The notes beneath the pieces are model-generated. The model was not told where the DNA came from. It saw nothing but the letters and a program-made list of their open reading frames with translations, and did no database searches. From NCBI GenBank assembly GCA_903823545.1, contig CAIJTL010001151.1:1-8333 (forward strand): a stretch of 8,333 nt of DNA. Reading direction: 5' to 3'. This document shows, piece after piece, positions 6,362-8,333 of this stretch. The position numbers were made by a program, and so were the translations under genes. The stretch's first letter is position 1; each line of letters begins with the position of its first letter. The DNA is from an uncultured Planctomycetaceae bacterium (GTDB lineage Bacteria; Planctomycetota; Planctomycetia; Planctomycetales; Planctomycetaceae).

Positions 6362-8017
6362 ATGACTGCTCCGTATCAAGAAGTTGTTCGATCGCTGCGG
6401 CAGGCGTTTCCGCAGCCGGTTTCGGATCGGGTTCACGATGCCTACTTCGTGTTCTCGTTCTTGCGGGCACTCGATCAAGTCGACCGGATGAAATCGGTGA
6501 CGCCGCTGCTCGGCAAGCCAGAGACGCTGGATTACGCGGCGGCGAGGCAGCGTCGCGTCGCGGAGGCACCTTCGTCGCTGGAGAGTGTCAGTGACGAATT
6601 GGTCGAGCATCTTTCGGGGCTATTCATTTCGGGGCATCCGCGAGCTCAGGTCAACGTCGTTCCGGCTCCGACGATTCCGAGCATCATCGGCGGTATGTTG
6701 CCGTCAATCTATAACCCGAACCTTTGCAGTGATGAGTCGGGGCGCAGCGTTTCCGTCGCTGAAGTTGAAGTGACCGCGATGGCGGCGGACTTAGTCGGTT
6801 ATCCCGCCGAGCAATCGGGGGGCGTTTTCACATTCGGCGGTACCGGGACTCTGCTTTACGGGGCCAAGATCGGTTTAGAAAAAGCTTGTCCTGGGGCAGG
6901 GCAGTCCGGTTTGCGAGAACCGGCCACGATCATTTGTTCGGATCGAGCCCACTATGCCTGCTCGACTGTTGCGAACTGGTTAGGGCTAGGCGAACAAAAC
7001 GTCGTGCATGTGCCGACGACGCCGGAGAATGAGATTCGAACGTGCCTGTTTGAAACGATGCTGCGTGACGTTCTCAAGGAAGGTCGCAAAGTCGCTGCGA
7101 TCGTGGCCACGATGGGGACGACCGATGCCTTCGGACTCGATGACCTTTCAACGATGATCGAAATTCGTGATCGGCTGCGTGATGAGTTCGATCTCGACTA
7201 CACACCGCACATCCACGCCGATGCGGTCATTGGTTGGGCGTGGAGCGTCTTCAACGATTACGACTTCACGACTAATCCGCTCGGCTTCGATCCGCGGACA
7301 GTGCGAGCGCTGGCTGGGACCGCACGCCGTATTCGGCATCTGGGGCAAAGCGACTCCCTGGGAATCGATTTTCACAAGACGGGCTTTGCGCCGTATGTCA
7401 GCAGCCTGTTCTTGCTGCAAAAATCGAGTGACCTACAACTCATCTCACGTGACCAATCAGCGACGCCGTACCTGTTTCAATCGGGTCATCACCATCCCGG
7501 TAAATACACGCTTGAAACGACTCGAGGTGGTAGCGGTCCGATGTCGGCACTTGCCAACTTGCTGCTGTTTGGCAAGGACGGTTTGCGTTCTTTACTCGGT
7601 CATCTTGTCACGATGGCTGTTGAGTTGTCGGCACATTTGAAGGGGCACGCCGCAACCGTTGTGCTCAATCAAGACAACTTCGGGCCAGTGACACTGTTTC
7701 GAGTTTATCCCGATGGCGTTGACACATTCGCTGTACCCAAACGAGAGCAGACTGACGCGGCTTATCGTTCTCAACTACAGGCCCACAATGCATACAACCG
7801 ACGTGTTTTCGAGTTGATTCGCGACGAGGCCCTGCAGGGTCGTGGGGTCGTGATTTCGTTGACCGATTGCTATCGCTTGTCCGACTATGGCGAACCGATC
7901 GTCGCTTTGAAGTCGTACATCATGAGTCCGTTTTCGGAGGCGGATAACGTCCAAGCGGTGCTCGATTCGATTTGGCGAGCTAGGCGAATCATCGCGCAAG
8001 AGAACGCCAGCAAGTGA
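6362..8017 (+). CDS. Group II pyridoxal-phosphate-dependent decarboxylase
   Basis: This 551-residue protein belongs to the group II PLP decarboxylases (fold type I; glutamate, aspartate, 2,4-diaminobutyrate and aromatic amino acid decarboxylases). The cofactor-binding lysine is K339 in GIDFHKTGFAPY, preceded by the usual histidine (H338). D287 in HIHADAVIGWAW is the expected aspartate that pairs with the pyridine nitrogen. The N-terminal domain contains GHPRAQVNVVPAPTIPSIIGGML (about 97-119) and the family-like FTFGGTGTLLYGAKIGLEKA (about 156-175), where many relatives have TSGGTEAN. The substrate cannot be read from sequence; an acidic or diamino acid is only a guess. The frame opens at GTG 6350, but that codon is in the repeat arm. 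The ATG at 6362 gives a natural start (MTAPYQEVVRSLRQAF), though its ribosome binding site (GCGAGG, about five bases upstream) is weak and lies in the outer palindrome arm. It is probably cotranscribed with DUF1080, 130 bp upstream. Confidence 0.88.
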   Translation: MTAPYQEVVRSLRQAFPQPVSDRVHDAYFVFSFLRALDQVDRMKSVTPLLGKPETLDYAAARQRRVAEAPSSLESVSDELVEHLSGLFISGHPRAQVNVVPAPTIPSIIGGMLPSIYNPNLCSDESGRSVSVAEVEVTAMAADLVGYPAEQSGGVFTFGGTGTLLYGAKIGLEKACPGAGQSGLREPATIICSDRAHYACSTVANWLGLGEQNVVHVPTTPENEIRTCLFETMLRDVLKEGRKVAAIVATMGTTDAFGLDDLSTMIEIRDRLRDEFDLDYTPHIHADAVIGWAWSVFNDYDFTTNPLGFDPRTVRALAGTARRIRHLGQSDSLGIDFHKTGFAPYVSSLFLLQKSSDLQLISRDQSATPYLFQSGHHHPGKYTLETTRGGSGPMSALANLLLFGKDGLRSLLGHLVTMAVELSAHLKGHAATVVLNQDNFGPVTLFRVYPDGVDTFAVPKREQTDAAYRSQLQAHNAYNRRVFELIRDEALQGRGVVISLTDCYRLSDYGEPIVALKSYIMSPFSEADNVQAVLDSIWRARRIIAQENASK

Positions 8018-8333
8018 GCGATCGCGGTCGACGTTTCGTGCCGAAATCTCAGACCTCTTACGAATTCCGCGATTTGGTCAGAGTCGGAAAGTCGAAGTCC
8101 ATTTTGATTTCAGTCGGACTAAACGAAACGCTTGCCGCACATTGGTCGAATCCGTATGCTCCCGCCCCGCAACTCAGAACCCGGATGACCGAAGTGGTGG
8201 TTTGGCACACGCCTCGACCATCACCTCAAGAACTTGGCACGCGCGCCGGAGAGAAGCACAAACGCATGGGCTCCGCCGAGTCTCGGGCTCGAGCGAGGCA
8301 GTGGTCGACGTGTTGGTTGCAGCAGTGCAGGAA
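8014..8333 (+). CDS. Unrecognised open reading frame, 3' end beyond window
   Basis: A frame beginning at GTG 8014, overlapping the decarboxylase stop as GTGA, stays open for more than 105 codons to the window end. The GTGA overlap is typical of translationally coupled genes. The product begins VSDRGRRFVPKSQTSYEFRDLVRVGKSKSILISVGLNETL. The second half is arginine/serine-rich with scattered tryptophans and cysteines (TCWLQQC) and looks less protein-like. I do not recognise a family. Other possible starts are GTG 8038, TTG 8074 and ATG 8185. Third-position GC over the first half is only moderate, and a stop-free run of this length has an appreciable chance of occurring randomly. There is no clear terminator after the decarboxylase, and minus-strand frames entering from the right edge all close within about 55 codons. 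Confidence 0.35.
   Translation, partial: MSDRGRRFVPKSQTSYEFRDLVRVGKSKSILISVGLNETLAAHWSNPYAPAPQLRTRMTEVVVWHTPRPSPQELGTRAGEKHKRMGSAESRARARQWSTCWLQQCR

Noticed and set aside
7167..7640. Plus-strand open frame of 157 codons inside the decarboxylase
   Set aside because: It is an out-of-frame shadow within the PLP domain; the product is cysteine/arginine-rich with no motif.

Overview
The window looks like a piece of a planctomycete chromosome (phylum Planctomycetota; the genus cannot be read from the sequence). The evidence is the combination of a Tat-exported DUF1501 protein, a secreted DUF1080 (3-keto-disaccharide hydrolase) protein and a TadG-like protein carrying a von Willebrand factor A (VWA) domain. 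Base composition is moderately GC-rich. Genes are loosely spaced on both strands, with no sign of phage, plasmid, CRISPR, tRNA or rRNA.

Layout, left to right. (1) The C-terminal end of a polysaccharide deacetylase on + (3-431), cut by the window edge. (2) Convergent to it, a 579-residue TadE/TadG-like VWA protein on - (463-2202). (3) A 370-bp gap with a small dyad near the VWA gene start and a convincing intrinsic terminator (2443-2483, -). (4) A DUF1501 protein on - (2574-3920) that uses this terminator. (5) A palindromic repeat (4078-4161) in the gap behind (6), hpnH on - (4162-5331), a radical-SAM adenosyl-hopene transferase. (7) A 190-bp divergent intergenic region with a candidate promoter for (8), the secreted DUF1080 protein on + (5524-6231). 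(9) A second copy of the palindromic repeat (6249-6348, with weaker outer arms reaching 6232-6362). (10) A group II PLP-dependent decarboxylase on + (6362-8017). (11) An unrecognised open frame that starts inside the decarboxylase stop codon (8014) and runs off the window.

The genes do not form one obvious pathway. The deacetylase, DUF1501 and DUF1080 proteins fit the surface and secreted carbohydrate biology common in planctomycetes. HpnH belongs to side-chain extension of bacteriohopanepolyols, but no other hopanoid gene is visible here. The most distinctive features are the two copies of one inverted repeat, each placed tightly against gene ends, and the VWA domain split by an insert of about 200 residues. 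I do not see convincing evidence of a wholly new multi-gene system.
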